A DNA stretch of 6,351 bases. Source: Syntrophomonadaceae bacterium (GTDB taxonomy: Bacteria > Bacillota_D > Dethiobacteria > DTU022). The DNA lies in the NCBI GenBank assembly GCA_003562605.1, contig PWUG01000338.1:1-6351 (forward strand). Reading direction: 5' to 3'. The position numbers and the translations under genes were made by a program. This document shows positions 6,203 through 6,351 of this stretch, piece by piece. A model generated the notes under the pieces. The model had not been told where the DNA came from. It was given only the letters and a program-made list of their open reading frames with translations, and searched no databases. Positions within the stretch are counted from its first letter, which is position 1, and every line of letters begins with the position of its first letter.

Positions 6203-6351
6203 CTATGAATCATAATTCCAGTCTATTTCATTTTTTAATCCAGCATCGATTTTCTGCCTCTGTAAATATTCAATCAGGCGCTCGAAAGTTTCTCCGCTTA
6301 AATCATGTTCCATCAGGCAGGCATCCTCTTCTGCCGCTTTTGGGGACACTC
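6203..6351 (-). CDS. DtxR-family iron-dependent regulator (C-terminal end only)
   Basis: An open frame enters from the right edge and runs 48 codons to a TAG at 6205-6203. It reads SPKAAEEDACLMEHDLSGET and continues FERLIEYLQ. This matches the end of the metal-binding and dimerisation domain of DtxR/MntR regulators, which repress metal-import genes when loaded with metal. The Cys-x-x-Glu-His motif (codons 6319-6317, 6310-6308, 6307-6305) aligns with Cys102, Glu105 and His106 of DtxR; Mn-sensing MntR has Glu at the Cys position. With feoA only 24 nt downstream, an Fe(II)-sensing role is likely. It ends about 25 residues after that domain, so no SH3-like third domain is present, as in MntR-size members. 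The DNA-binding part lies outside the window. Confidence 0.8.
   Translation of the reverse strand, partial: VSPKAAEEDACLMEHDLSGETFERLIEYLQRQKIDAGLKNEIDWNYDS

Noticed and set aside
1..6351. CRISPR arrays, tRNA or rRNA genes, insertion sequences, or a new defence system.
   Set aside because: No direct repeat array, cloverleaf, transposase or defence-type domain is visible; the genes are ordinary metabolism and iron uptake.

Overview
The window reads as a chromosomal segment of an anaerobic, probably Gram-positive (Clostridia-like) bacterium. This is inferred from strong GGAGG-type ribosome sites, a near-consensus vegetative promoter, a YprB-type exonuclease with a helical-repeat tail, a DtxR-family/FeoA/FeoB ferrous-iron cluster, and direct sulfhydrylation for methionine synthesis. 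Species cannot be fixed from the sequence alone. Gene density is high; apart from one 348-bp gap, almost everything is coding.

Layout. Positions 1-585 (+) hold the C-terminal end of a YprB-like RNase H-fold protein, cut by the left edge. It converges on a three-gene methionine operon on the minus strand, transcribed metY (3768-2440), metX (2443-1238), metW (1231-620). The genes are tightly packed: a 4-bp GTGA overlap, then a 6-nt gap. MetX acylates homoserine and MetY exchanges the acyl group for sulfide to give homocysteine. MetW is the methyltransferase-fold partner usually found beside MetX.

Upstream of metY (3769-4116) is a long 5' leader. It has a TTGACA-N17-TATTAT promoter (4041-4013) with an 8-bp inverted repeat just upstream of it. 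The predicted leader of about 235 nt holds several possible hairpins, a terminator-like hairpin with a competing alternative pairing, and an undescribed 46-codon ORF with its own ribosome site. It matches neither a SAM riboswitch nor a complete T-box by eye. This is the most interesting part of the window.

The right third is an iron-uptake operon, also on the minus strand: the tail of a DtxR-family metalloregulator (6351-6203, cut by the right edge), feoA (6178-5921) and feoB (5952-4117). The regulator fragment keeps a Cys-x-x-Glu-His metal-site motif as in iron-sensing DtxR/IdeR. FeoB is compact (611 aa), with a short linker between GTPase and membrane domains and unusual Pro-Cys pore motifs. 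Together these form an Fe(II) import module next to its probable sensor, followed by a separately promoted sulfide-assimilating methionine operon.
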